DNA of 64,000 bases from Canna indica. Its lineage: Eukaryota; Streptophyta; Magnoliopsida; Zingiberales; Cannaceae. Positions 11,406 to 22,476 of the stretch are shown in pieces (position 1 is the first letter of the stretch; every line of letters begins with the position of its first letter). The position numbers were made by a program, and so were the translations under genes. The notes beneath the pieces were generated by a model. The model did no database searches. It had not been told where the DNA came from and saw nothing but the letters and a program-made list of their open reading frames with translations. The stretch is taken from the NCBI GenBank assembly GCA_034359265.1, contig CP136890.1:77091501-77155500 (forward strand). The letters run 5' to 3'.

Positions 11406-11645
11406 TACTCTCAGCAAGAAGTATCAAAACTCCGTCAGCAATAATTACAAAGCATAAATAGGTATATATCAGTTATTAATTAATTACTACATGCAAGCAT
11501 AATCATGAAATACCATATAAAGCAGCCTGTGCCTCTAAAAAACTTAGTTTACCAAGAACTTGATGGGTGAGTCTCTTGACTCCATGAGCCTAAGGGACCT
11601 TAAGCAGCTTGAGAGTAGATTGGAGAAATGCATCAACAAAACCTA
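11406..11645 (+). pseudogene. Captured fragment of an AGAMOUS-clade MADS-box gene (K-domain exons)
   Basis: Two exon-like pieces in the right order and orientation. The first, 11406-11461, follows a pyrimidine tract and acceptor (TTTCCAG), reads YSQQEVSKLRQQ, then hits an in-frame TAA and ends at a GTATAT donor. The second, about 11558-11645, follows an AAG acceptor and reads LMGESLDSMSLRDLKQLESR then LEKCINK before a stop. These are the successive K-box segments of C/D-class MADS genes such as AGAMOUS. No MADS domain is present. The fragment lies on the opposite strand to the transposon's own genes. Retention of the intron between the pieces implies DNA-level capture. The stop codon and loss of flanking exons make it non-functional as a MADS protein. 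Confidence 0.75.
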
Positions 11646-12549
11646 GTTACTAATTCACTATTACTGGATGCTTCAGAAGTGCTTACTGACACCATATATT
11701 GCATCCTCAAAACTAGAATCTCAGTTCACACATCAAATTGTATAATGTTAGTTATTCAACAGAAATTTCATAGAAAAGGTTCCAACTTCTGAAAAACTGA
11801 GTAACATATTCAATATGCAATAATATATTCACATAAAAAATAGAGTAATATGCAATAAATTTACTTAGTTGAAGAGCAAAAAAAACATTTGATGACTAAC
11901 ATATTCACATAAAAAACAGGAAAAGAAAATACCTCCTCTAGACTTAAAGACATAGTTCATTCAGTCAATGACTTTAAAAAAATGATATTGTGCATGATAC
12001 CTTGGTTCCCTGAGTTCTTGATACAGTTAATTCAAATCCTTTAGAAGAATCTGTTTAATAGAAGAATGGTTGCAGTAATTAGCAGATAATTATATTATGG
12101 ATCACCTTACTTTCAGTCAATGAAGTTTAAAGTGAATGAAATGATCCCATGGGCATATTTCTAAGTGAATGAAATGATCCCCCAGCCACATTCTCTTTAG
12201 GAAAATTATAGAACACTACTATATTAATTTGATGACTGCTTTTGGACAAGATGCAAACCTTAATTAACTTGGAATTCCTCCACTTCAGCAAGACCAATTG
12301 GCAGCAACTTCCACTTCTTGTAGCTCTGCAATGATTAATTTTAAGAAATTACAACCCAATAACACCACCTGAACTATGTACCTTTAGAGAAAGGGGAAAT
12401 TATGAAGGAACTCAAGCATCAAGCATAAAAATAATTCAAACATATTAGATAGTCAGTCATGTCTGCATTAGAAATAAATTACAAATAGTGACTCCTCAAC
12501 TATAAGGACTCGGTCAACTATAAGTCAGTCAACTATAATTTAAAAAATT
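11646..12549. other. Spacer, nothing recognised
   Basis: AT-rich DNA between the MADS fragment and the end of the TNPD-like gene. The word GTGAATGAAATGATCCC occurs twice near 12140 and 12163. No coding sequence could be supported. Confidence 0.4.
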
Positions 12550-15500
12550 TCAATCATCATTCTCCTTATTTGACAAACACTCATCAACTTCAACATCTTC
12601 AGTATCTTCATCTTCAGTATCTTCATCTTCAATGTCAACAACATTTGCTTCTTCTTCATCAACTTCAACATCTTCAGTATCTTCATCTTCAATGTCAACA
12701 GCATTTGCTTCTTCTTCATGCTCCTCAACGGCATGTGTTTGAGTTCTCAAGAAAAATTCTTCATATTGATCTACCTCATCAACTACTCCAACATTAACTA
12801 ATGCATTGGATGCATCTAACTCTGTTGTAGGCATAATAGGTTGTACTGCTTCAACCTCATCCTCTTGAAAAAAATCATCGATATGTGGAAGGATATTATC
12901 ATCTATTTCTTCAATGTCTTCATATATATTTCTTGCTTTAATTTTGCATGCAACCCACCAATCACTTCTTCCTTTTTTCTTTGAGGGGTAACTCATGTAA
13001 TAAACTTGTTGAGCTTGCTCGGCTAACACAAAAGGAGCATCAATATAAAGTTTTAACTTGTGATTGATTTCAACAAGTCCATGACGAGGATGTACCCTAA
13101 CTCCTTTTTCGGTATCAAACCACTCACATTTAAATAACACCACTTGATTTCCTTCACCAAAGTATTCTACCTGTACAATATCAATCAGGATGCCATAGTA
13201 ATCACGATCATAATCATTGTAACAACTGCCCTTAACACAAACACCACTGTTTATTATTTTCTTTCCATGTGAATATTCCTTGGTGTGAAACTTATATCCA
13301 TTAACAAAATAACCCTTCATAGATCGAACAAATCTTTGCGGGCCTTGTGCAATGGCAAGAATTCGACTATCAATCGTGTCAATATTATGATTAACCTATC
13401 ACAAAAAGAAGAATTAAAAAGAACAATTTATAATATAGTCATGATTATTCATATTGAGACAAAAATTATTATATTATTCAACTTACATAGTCTCTCAACC
13501 ATTTTGGAAATTCTCTATCTCGTAACTTCTCAAGCTCTGCGTCAGTCAAATGTAGTTCTCTTTCCATAACGATATTATTAAACTCACTAAAAAACAATAA
13601 AGTTTACATTAATATAAAGTAAATATACGAAATAATTAACACTACTATACGTACTCAATGAAAGGAGAGATCTCTTCACAATTCATAAGTACGTAAAGCT
13701 CAATTGTTTTATACTCATTTTCGTCGACCCTCCTATAACGCCCAACAGCCCCACAAGGTCGACCAGGATAGGTAAAAATAGATAGACGTCCCATGGTAGT
13801 TGGAACTCCACCATCATCATTTCGAGGTACTTGATTGAACCTTGTGTGTACCTTTTGGTCCAGGAATAAAATGAACAAGAAATTAATATTTCTTATATCA
13901 TACATATATATATGTGTGTGTGTGTGTTTTTTTTTCACAAATCAATTCAACCTTGTGTGTACCTTTGGTTCGAAGTAAAAAGAACAAAAATTAGAAATTT
14001 CCTGAATGATATATGATTCACAAATTGATCCTTCGACATATGCTCGATTTTTCACTTTTTTCTTCAATTGAAGTATATACTTGAAAATATTCTTAGAAAT
14101 TAAGACGTAATTTTTTTCAAAAATTTCAATCAAGAATAAAAAGGAAGATGTGTTACCTTTCAAATCTATACATCCATCTATATTGTACCGGACCACCAAT
14201 TTTAGCCTCATAAGCTAAGTGAACGGGAGATGCTCCATAGAGTCAAAAAAACTTGGTGGAAATATTTTCTCAAGCTTGCATAGTATCTCGACAATGTTTA
14301 ACTCAAGTCGTTCTACATTCTCAATTCGCAACACACTTGAACACAAGTCCCGAAAAAATAAACTCAGCTCAGTTAATGCATCCCATACTGGATCAGGTAA
14401 TAAATCACGAAATGCAATTGGAATAAGCCTTTGCATGAAAACATGACAATCGTGACTTTTCATTCCATAGAATTTGCAGTCATCTATATTTACACACCGA
14501 CTTATGTTTGAAGCATAACCATCGGGAAATTTTAATTCTTTAACCCATTGACATACTGCTTTGATTTGTTCTTTGTTCAACACAAATGAGGCTCTCGGCT
14601 TCAACATTTTCCCATTAACATGCTCTAATTCTAATTCGGGGCCCTTGCAATACTTAGGCAAATCAGCTCTGGCCTTGACATTGTCTTTTGTTTTCCCCTT
14701 GATGTCCATCACTGTATTGAATATATTTTCAAATACATTACGTTCAATATGCATCACATCTAAGTTATGCCGAATTAAATTTGTATGCCAATACGGTAAA
14801 CTCCAAAAGATACTTTTTTTAACCCAATTATGTTGTTGGCCAAATCCAGAAATTCTAGCATTAATACATTGATTTCCAAATTGAATATCAGGCAATTTAT
14901 TGACACGTGCCTTTATATCATCGCCCGATAATCGTAGAGGTGGAATATCTCTTTCAATTCGGCCTTTCATAAATTTATCTCTTTGTCGTCGATATGGATG
15001 ATCAAGAGGGAGAAATTGACGATGACAATCGAAAAATAATATCTTTCTCCCATTTTCGAGAACAAAAGTTTTGCTACGCTCTAAACAATAGGGACAAGCT
15101 AATCTCTCATGTGTGCTCCATCCTGATAGCATAGCATATGCAGGGAAGTCGCTGATAGTCCACATAAGTGCTGCTCTCATTTGAAAATTTTGTTTTCTAA
15201 ATACATCATATGTCAAAATTCCATCAGACCACAACATGTTCAGTTCATCTATCAATGGCCTAAAAAATATGTCAAGTTCTTTACGTGGGCTCTTTGGTCC
15301 AGGAATTATCAAACTTAAGAACATAAATTGATCCTTCAAACACATAGATGTCGGCAAATTGTATACAGTAATGAGAACGGGCCAAACTGAATAGGGAATA
15401 GAAGAATGCCCGAATGGGTTGAAACCATCGGTGCACAATCCTAATCTGACATTCCTTGGGTCAGAAGCAAATGAAGGATGGTGAGCATCAAATTGTTTCC

Positions 15501-16400
15501 ATGCCTCACTATGTGCAGGATGTGCAACAACATCGGAAGTACGATTCTTAGCATGCCAAATCATATGCTTTGCAGTTTTTTCAGACATAAAAAGCCTTTG
15601 AAGTCTTGGTGCTATAGGGAGATACCGTAAGACCTTATACGGTATATTTTTTCGTCTACCATTATTTAATAGTCTTGGCTTATATCGAGCATGTCCACAC
15701 ACTGAGCACTGCGTTAAATTTGTTGTTTCTTTATAAAACAACATGCAATTTTTCTGACATGCATCTATCTTCTCGTACCCAAGTCCTAATTTCTTCATCA
15801 TCTTCTTTGTTTTGTAAAAATTTTCTTCCAACTTTGCATCTTCTGGTAGCATATCTTTAATTATTAACATCAGCCGATCATAGCAAGCTTCACTCATGTT
15901 AAACTCAGATTTGCAATTAAGCAACTGTGACATGGCTGATAGCCTACTTTGACTCTTACAACCACTCCACAATGGCTCATCTGCATAATTCAGTAATTCA
16001 AAAAATTTGGCAGCTTCATCATTTGGTCTTTCTTCTCCAATACCTTCAATACCGATTGCATCCACCACCATAGTTCTATACGGATTTTGAGGAGCATCAA
16101 AGCTTTCTGATTGAGGAATCTTGAGGATTCATCAACTTCTTCACTTGTCAACTCCCCATGTGCAATCCATTGTGTGTAGCCAAATATAAATCCCTTCGAA
16201 CATAAGTGATATTCCACCTCATCTCGACAATGAAATTGAAGATTATTACATCGTCGACATGGGCACCTAATTTTATCACCAGAAACATATTGAGTTTTGG
16301 AGTATGCAAAATCAAGAAATCCCTTGACTCCTTCCATAAATTCATTAGTCAATGCTCCTCCAATTATCCGACGTTTCATCCAACTGCGATCGATATACAT
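12550..16400 (-). pseudogene. TNPD-like transposase gene of the outer CACTA element, frame-broken
   Basis: On the minus strand it starts at MYIDRSWMKRRI with a transposase-associated domain (16400-16130; zinc-binding-type CPCRRCNN). The catalytic region, 16071-14219, follows (Transposase_21 family: CSVCGHARYKP, LCTDGFNPFG, SGWSTHERLACPYC, HNLDVMHIERNV). DUF4218-type exons (about 14219-13654; GGPVQYRWMYRFE, NRAYVEGSI) and a DUF4216 region with an acidic tail (about 13590-12550; YFVNGYKFHT, QAQQVYYMSYP) complete it. The layout is that of TNPD, which cuts and joins the element ends. Two one-base frame breaks are visible, near 16100 and near 14219, so no full-length product is expected. Alternatives such as extra short introns at these points look unlikely because no splice signals bracket them. 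Confidence 0.85.
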
Positions 16401-16448
16401 TTTGATTAACTCTTTTCAACCTAGCAACAATATTAAGCACATTAATTA

Positions 16449-17567
16449 TTGGTAGAAATGACTAGATGTCTGCTAAAGGGAAGTAAGCTGCCTAAAAACT
16501 TGTGGGCAGAGGCTTTTAATACTCCAGCATATATTATAAATAGAAGCACAACCAAAGCATTGCTTGAGAAAACATCTTATGAAATTTGGTGTGGAAGAAA
16601 ACTAGATCGGTCATCTAAGAAAATTTGGGTATGTAGCTTATTGTCACATACCTAAGCATAGAAGAAAGAGGCTAGATATTTCAGGGCTGAAATTTGGTGT
16701 GGAAGAAAACCAGATCTCAGTCATCATAGAAAATTTAGCTAACAGTTCAAGTTCAGGGTTGATATGATCAGGATGAAGCTGAAATTGTGAATTCTTAAAT
16801 TTCAGGGCTGAAAATTTATCAACTTAATGTAAAATCTGCATTCTTAAATGGAGAACTCAAAGAAGAGATTTATGTAGTTCAACAGTTCAACCAAAGGGTT
16901 AAAGGAAAGGAACAAATGATCTATAAGCTAAAGAAGTCCTTATATGGCCTAAAGCAAGCTCTAATGAGCTGGTATGAAAAAATTGATAGTTACTTTGTTA
17001 CTGAAAAAAAAATTAGAGAAGCAGGAATGAACACACATTATATACAAAAGAAGATGAAAATGAAGATATTCTAATTGTTCTTCTCTATGTGGATGACTTG
17101 CTTTATTGTAGTAACAATGAAAAAATGAGAGAGGAGATCAAGAACAAAATGTTCAAGACTTTTAAGATGACTAATCTGGGTGAGATGAAATTCTTCCTAG
17201 GTTTGGAAGTTCTATCTCATTTCATGAATGATCCCAGAGCAGTACACTTCAAGGCAGCAAAGAGAATCTTGAGATACTTGAAGGGGACATGTAATTATGG
17301 ATTACATTTGGGAAGAGACAATGATCTGAAACTACTGGGGTATTTTGATAGTGATTGGGGAGGATAAATAGTTGACAGGAAAAGTACTACTGAATATCTA
17401 TTCAAAGTTGGAACAAGTACAGTGTGCTGGTGTTCTAAAAAGCAGAATTCAACTACATTATCTTTAGCCGAAGCTGAATATGTATCAGCTACTTCAGCAA
17501 GCTGTCAAGCAATTTGGATGAGAAGAATTTTATTGGACTTTGGGATTAATTTGACACAAGCTACATG
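16449..17567 (+). mobile_element. Ty1/copia retrotransposon pol fragment
   Basis: Degenerate plus-strand coding pieces in normal copia order. An integrase end (16455-16650; LPKNLWAEAFNTPAYIINR) comes first. The reverse transcriptase follows (16800-17205; YQLNVKSAFLNGELKEEIYV, KLKKSLYGLKQA, LLYVDDLLYC). RNase H comes last (17216-17567; AAKRILRYLKGTCNYGL, SLAEAEYVSA). A deletion joins RT directly to RNase H near 17214, there is a frame change near 17040, and a TAA at 17365-17367. No LTRs, gag or protease were found nearby. It abuts the U-box/ARM fragment at 17588 with no target-site duplication. Confidence 0.85.
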
Positions 17568-17587
17568 CATATAGCTTGCAGGAGAAG

Positions 17588-17883
17588 ATGGCAGGCATTG
17601 AAGCTCTTTCCACTTTAGTGCGGTCTTTGTCAAGGGATGCTGCAGAGAGTGGAGAAGCAGTAGGGTTGCTGTTGGCTTTGTCCGAGATCGTAAAAGTTCA
17701 ACAAAGAATTGGTAGAATCTGAGGCTGTATGGTGATGCTAGTGACACTGCAAAATGGCAATGACACTGTTGCATCACAATGCGCAGAGAGGTTATTGAGT
17801 GTGTTATCAGCCAATGCACACAATGTGCTTCTTATGGCAGAGGCCGGCTACTTCGTACCATTAGTACGCTATCTAAAAGAAGG
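17588..17883 (+). pseudogene. Captured fragment of a U-box/ARM-repeat E3 ligase gene (PUB43/44-type)
   Basis: The reading frame from 17588 gives IEALSTLVRSLSRDAAESGE, LLLALSEIVKVQQRIGRI, and then NVLLMAEAGYFVPLVRYLKE. This matches the armadillo-repeat part of plant U-box proteins that I know as the PUB43/44 (LIN-like) group. A TGA interrupts it at 17720-17722. The open stretch ends at AAAGAAG|GTACTTTC, a plausible exon end with donor, so genomic DNA, not mRNA, was probably picked up. No U-box is present. It lies between the copia fragment and the inner CACTA element, on the strand opposite the transposon genes. Confidence 0.8.
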
Positions 17884-18815
17884 TACTTTCAAAAAAATCT
17901 TATTAATTTCTTTCTTAAATTTAATGTACTGTGCTAACATGCATTGTTTATGCTGTTTAGATTCTAATAGCATTTTGCATTTAGTTTCACAATCCTTCTG
18001 AACTGAATATAGGCAGAGTAAGTTGAACTCTAGTCAGCTAAACATGAAACAATATCCATATTGCATTCTCTAAAACCAATCAAGAAAAAAGCTTAAAATA
18101 ACACAAGCAGTAGAGTAAGTTGTAACATTCACATTTTTCTGATAAAAACATTCTTCTTCACCCAATTAAAAGCCATACCAATGAATTTTCAATACCATAA
18201 TATACTCTATTCATTACGTTCTTCAACCAAAAATTCAAGAATCAATGCTAACATCCAATATCATGTATCCACATTCAAAAATGAAAACATTTTAATCTAC
18301 AATCATGTATCCACATTCAAAAATGAAAAATAAATCCTACTAACTTTCTCCATTCAATTCAAGTCTAGGGTCATCTATCTCAAAGTCTCTAAAAAAAGTT
18401 TCAAGATGCATTCTACTATCTTATTATAGAGCCTTGTTATGTCTGAAATTTCTATCACATGTAGTGTAGTATTTGTTTCTTTTGCACCATATGACTAGTG
18501 ATGGATAGACTGACCTGATCCTATTTGCAAGTGTTCCGTGCTGTATCAACTAAATACTTCAAAAATAAATTCTGATCCTGATAGCTTGAATACGTACAAG
18601 TAAGTTCAAACCAAGAATGACCTTTTTTTGCTGCCATTTTAAAACTGGTGGCACAACTATTTCCTGATTTAGATTCTTTCTTTCTCCTTATAATTTCCAT
18701 ATAGTTAATGAGGTGTATTTTGCAATGTTTACAGGCTTTCTCACATGAGGAGGAAGGAATGACCTTATTTTATATTTGTTGTAACCCAACTTGTGGCTAT
18801 AGATGGAGAGAAAGT
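17884..18815. other. Outer CACTA internal DNA, nothing recognised
   Basis: AT-rich. The first 120 bases may be the intron that followed the captured ARM exon. Two copies of CAATCATGTATCCACATTCAAAAATGAAAA-type words occur near 18255-18330. No coding sequence supported. Confidence 0.4.
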
Positions 18816-18835
18816 CACTACTAGAATAATGGGCA

Positions 18836-19190
18836 TCGGCAATGGCTGATGCCGTTGTTGAGCCGTTGCAATCGAGCCGTGACAGAAAGTCGCGTTGCTG
18901 GTGACTTAGCAACGGATCAACAACGACCGCTCGGGCCGTCGCTCAAAACATTATCCGCAACGGCCGCTCAGGCCGTCGCTAAAAATATTATCAGCAACGG
19001 TTTTGCCACAGACACGGAGCCGTTGCTGATAACATTAATAGCAACGGCCGCTGAGTCCGTAGCAAAGCCGTTAGTAAAACCCTGTCGCTAAGCCGTTGCT
19101 GTAGGTCATCAGCAACGGCTTTCGATACACTTTTAGCAACAGCTTTCCCACGGACGGCCGTGGGAAAGCCCTTCCTGATGACGTATACCT
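18836..19190. repeat. Left subterminal repeat cluster of the inner CACTA element
   Basis: Repeated AGCAACGGC and GCCGTTGCT in both orientations, spaced about 15-40 bases, e.g. TTATCAGCAACGGTTTTGCC. They are the presumed binding sites of the inner element's TNPA-like protein. The reading frames at 18849-19091 and 18991-19209 are shadows of this repeat. Confidence 0.85.
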
Positions 19191-19467
19191 GGGAACATAA
19201 AAATTTCAAATTTCAAATTTCCATTGATACATTGATACATTATCTGATACATAACTCACACACCCATACCCTCATACACACATTCATTCACACATCACAA
19301 ACACACCAAGATATACATCAAAACAATTATATTTATATTGATAATTATCCACGATAGTATAAAAACAATTCAAATGCAAAATTGAAGTATCAATATCCAA
19401 ACAAAATAAGTTAAACAAGTTCAATATCTCAGTAACAAGTTCAATATCCAAACAAAAAATCTCACGA

Positions 19468-21003
19468 TCACGATGGAGGATGGTCTGGATCATATGGCGG
19501 GGTCTGGAGTGCTTGAGTGTACACCGGCGTGGACTGACTCGAGGACGATGGATTAGATGATGCCGAAGAGATGCTTGCTTCGGGATGACCTGACATGTTG
19601 CGTAGCATAGCTTGTATATTCGCCATCATCTGACTCTGGCGCTCCATCATCTCAGTCTGACGCGCAACCGTCTCCTCTAGAGTCCTTATTCTGCTAGTAT
19701 GATCATAACTGGATCTAGAGGCGGACGGCCGCTCACCAGCGACCGGAGGGGTCGGTGCCCCAAGTGGCCCTAGTACGGCTCGCGCATGACCACTATCTGC
19801 GAAGCCATATACGCGGCCATGGTCCCAGCCACCTGCGGCCTCGACCCACGATGCTGCGTCAAAGTCCTCGGGGGTACCCCCGCGCTGCACCACCGTCTGG
19901 CTGTAGGTCTCCTACTCGAGTTTGATTTTTTATTTAATATTTATCATAAAACTTAAATTATAAATATATAATGAATAATTTAAACAAATATATAATTACC
20001 ATAATGTATGCAGCGCGGTTGTCGATGTACTCCCCCGTCCCATGTGCTCGACGGTGAGTCCGCTCAAACACCGCCATCGGGGAGGATCGCTGGACACTCC
20101 CGTCATCCAACACCGTCGTCTACATTTACAAAACAAATACATTAATTAGTACACATAGTAACAAATAAAATATATAATTAAAAGATATACTTACCATACG
20201 GTTCGCGTGCACTGCAAATGCAACAGAGTCGTCGCTGTGACGCGCTGCTCCCCCCGACATGCGATTTCTAGCCGCATTCCGAGAAACCTCCTGCCATCGA
20301 TCCGTCGACCATATCCCCACGAGCTGGTCCCATATATACGGAGTAATCCAACCGGGGCCGTATCCCCGAGTCTCCGCGATGTTAGTGGTCCCAGCTCGGG
20401 CCATCGCTTGGGACCGAGCCTGCCCCAGCTGCCCGTTGTACCTTGCCCGGGAAATAGCCTCCCAGGCAGCGTAAATGAAGGGCCTCTGGTCCTCGGCCCA
20501 TGTATAGCGAGCCTGCAAAATAATAATATTAGTACCAATATCAATATATCATCATGCATGTAAAAAATAATAATAATACGTGCCTCAAACTCGCGCCATA
20601 ACATGTCAACGTGCTCGCTAGGCACGTGAGACCACGTAGGCCATGCCCCGTGCATGTATCGTCGAATAGTAGAAGAAATGCTCCTCGGCACTTCTTCTTG
20701 CTCGAACCTGCACAACAAAAATAAATTTTAATATTATATTATGATATAATGAATTTGTAATGATTCATAATTCATGATATATTACCGCTCCCCAATCACG
20801 CTAATCAATCTACGTGACTCTGTGGCTGGTGGAGGCTGCCACCTGTTCGGCCCGCGTGACCGCCTGCTTCTGGATGTACTAGCCTCGGCAGTATCATCCT
20901 CATGAGGATCAGCAACAGGAGGATCAGCAGCATGAGTAAGTGCTGGAGTCTCACCGATCGGAGACTCCGAAGCTCTCCTGCGTCGATAACCACGACCAGA
21001 CAT
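19468..21003 (-). CDS. TNPA-like transposon protein of the inner CACTA element (intact)
   Basis: Five exons on the minus strand, 21003-20786, 20707-20584, 20512-20195, 20119-20000 and 19911-19468, join in phase to give 407 residues with no internal stop. Exon 1 starts MSGRGYRRRR and is basic then Pro-rich. Exon 2 has MHGAWPTWSHVPSEHVD, exon 3 TRGYGPGWITPYIWDQLVGI, exon 4 GTGEYIDN, and exon 5 WDHGRVYGFADSG, followed by a Met/Gln-rich coiled-coil-like helix (RTLEETVARQTEMMERQSQM) and a Ser-rich tail. This is the Transposase_24 (plant Ptta/En/Spm) family; the known role is binding subterminal repeats and synapsing ends. Intron 2 would need a GC donor (GAG|GCACGT); the others are GT-AG. GC content is clearly higher than in the surrounding outer element. 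Confidence 0.82.
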
Positions 21004-21059
21004 ATCTGTCGAACAGACATATAATCAGATTATTGTATAAATAGTAGAGATATATTTAA

Positions 21060-21931
21060 TAAAATATATATACTTTACAATTATTCCTCATCATCTGAAT
21101 AATAGTCTTCGAATTCTTCTTCTTCTTCCTCTTCTTCCTCTTCTTCCTCTTCTTCATCTCCAGCTTCCTCAATTTCATGATCGTCATCATCAGCATATTC
21201 AACTTATAATTGAATTGACGTTGTGTCTGCATCCTCGAGTATTGGAATAATACGATCCACAGCAGGAAGATCATCTTATTGATAGAAACCAGGAGGATCA
21301 TTTTCTCCTACTATCGGATCAATTTTTCCTCTACCTTTTGTCTTACAGACTACACGCCAATCTGCTCTATCTTTATTTCGAGCCGGATACTTCGCGTAAT
21401 ATACTTGTTCGGCTTGTGATGCCAATATAAAAGGCTCATTTGCTGCCAATTTCGATTTGTAATTAACCTCAACAAGTTTGTATTTTGGATGAACTTTCAT
21501 GCCCCTTTCTGTTGTATCGAACCAATGACATCTAAATAGGATCACTGATTTCAGGCCGAAGTAGTGCAACTCTATCACTTCTTCCACCAGTCCATAAAAA
21601 TCCATATCACATTCAACATAGGTTGTCCCTTTCACGCAGACCCCAGCATTCATCGTCTTCTTTGTAAATGAATATTCAACTGTGTGAAATTTATACCCGT
21701 TAACAAAATATCCGCTATAGCACGACACAAGTCGCGACGGTCCACTAACAAACTCAAATATTCTTTCATCTATTTCAGCTCTGTGATCTTTGCTGTAAGT
21801 CTGAATCCAAGTAGGGAAATCACGATTCCGTAATCTCTCCAATTCTTGATCGTTGTGAATAGAGTATTTTTGCACCATCTCAATGTCAAATATTTCAATG
21901 AATTGTTCAATCTCTGGACAATTGAGTAATA
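21060..21931 (-). pseudogene. TNPD C-terminal remnant (DUF4218 end plus DUF4216) of the inner CACTA element
   Basis: An open minus-strand stretch runs from about 21931 (LNCPEIEQFIEIF) to 21276 and holds a DUF4216 domain: YFVNGYKFHTVEYSF, CRCHWFDT-type residues, and QAEQVYYAKYP. This region is homologous to the end of the outer TNPD gene at 13590-12550, but here the two exons are fused without an intron. Downstream the frame continues to an acidic tail (a run of Glu, then DYYSDDEE) but is broken by TAA codons at about 21274 and 21205. The catalytic Transposase_21 region that should precede it is missing: 21960-22160 is GC-rich leader-like DNA and then subterminal repeats. Confidence 0.82.
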
Positions 21932-22164
21932 CCTGAACAAGTCGGATTCAATCTCTAGAAATAGGGTTTCGGTCGGATTGATTCCCACCGGCCGCAGGGA
22001 AGAAACGGCCGGCCGATCAACATACCTGAACAAGTCGGCAGCAGCGGGAGGAGGAAGAGGCGTCGTCGGCGTCGTCGGCAGCGGCAGCGGCGGCGAGAGG
22101 AGTCGGCAGGAGCGGCGGCGGCAGCAGTGGGAGGAAGAAGGGTCGGGCGCGAGAGCGTGCCCTA

Positions 22165-22460
22165 TATAAACTTATCAGCAACAGCTCACTCGCCCGTTAG
22201 AAAGCCGTTGCTGATAAGTTATCATCAGCAACGGCTCACTTATCCGTTAGCAAGCCGTTGCTGATAATTAAAATATCAGCAACGGCTCGCCTTTCCGTTA
22301 GAAAGTCGTTGCTGATAATTAAAATAATCTGCAACGGCTCGGGTTTCCGTTAGAACGCCGTTGCAGATACAAATATCTGCAACGGCTCAGGCGGCCGTAA
22401 GAATGCCGTTGCAAATAGCAACGGCTTGAGCGGCCGTTGCTGATAGCCGTTGCTGAAGAC
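22165..22460. repeat. Right subterminal repeat array of the inner CACTA element
   Basis: Tandem units of about 55 bases each contain ATCAGCAACGGCTCAC, a short spacer and GCCGTTGCTGATAA, so every unit is itself an inverted pair. Roughly five units are visible with progressive divergence. This mirrors the left cluster and gives the inner element many paired TNPA-type sites. Confidence 0.85.
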
Positions 22461-22476
22461 CTAGTTTCTAGTAGTG

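Larger units (their letters stand above)
18816..22476 (-). mobile_element. Inner CACTA transposon, 3.66 kb, nested in the outer CACTA
   Basis: The left end CACTACTAGAATAATGGGC and the inverse right end CACTACTAGAAACTAGGTC form the terminal inverted repeat. The target-site duplication AGT is present at 18813-18815 and 22477-22479. Subterminal motifs AGCAACGGC/GCCGTTGCT differ from those of the outer element, so the two belong to different CACTA families. It encodes an open TNPA-like gene and only the DUF4218/4216 tail of TNPD. The Transposase_21 catalytic core is absent, so it is a deletion derivative needing TNPD in trans. Confidence 0.93.

Noticed and set aside
22059..22169. Gly/Arg-rich frame near the right end of the inner CACTA
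   Set aside because: GC-rich leader sequence on the strand opposite the genes; low complexity.
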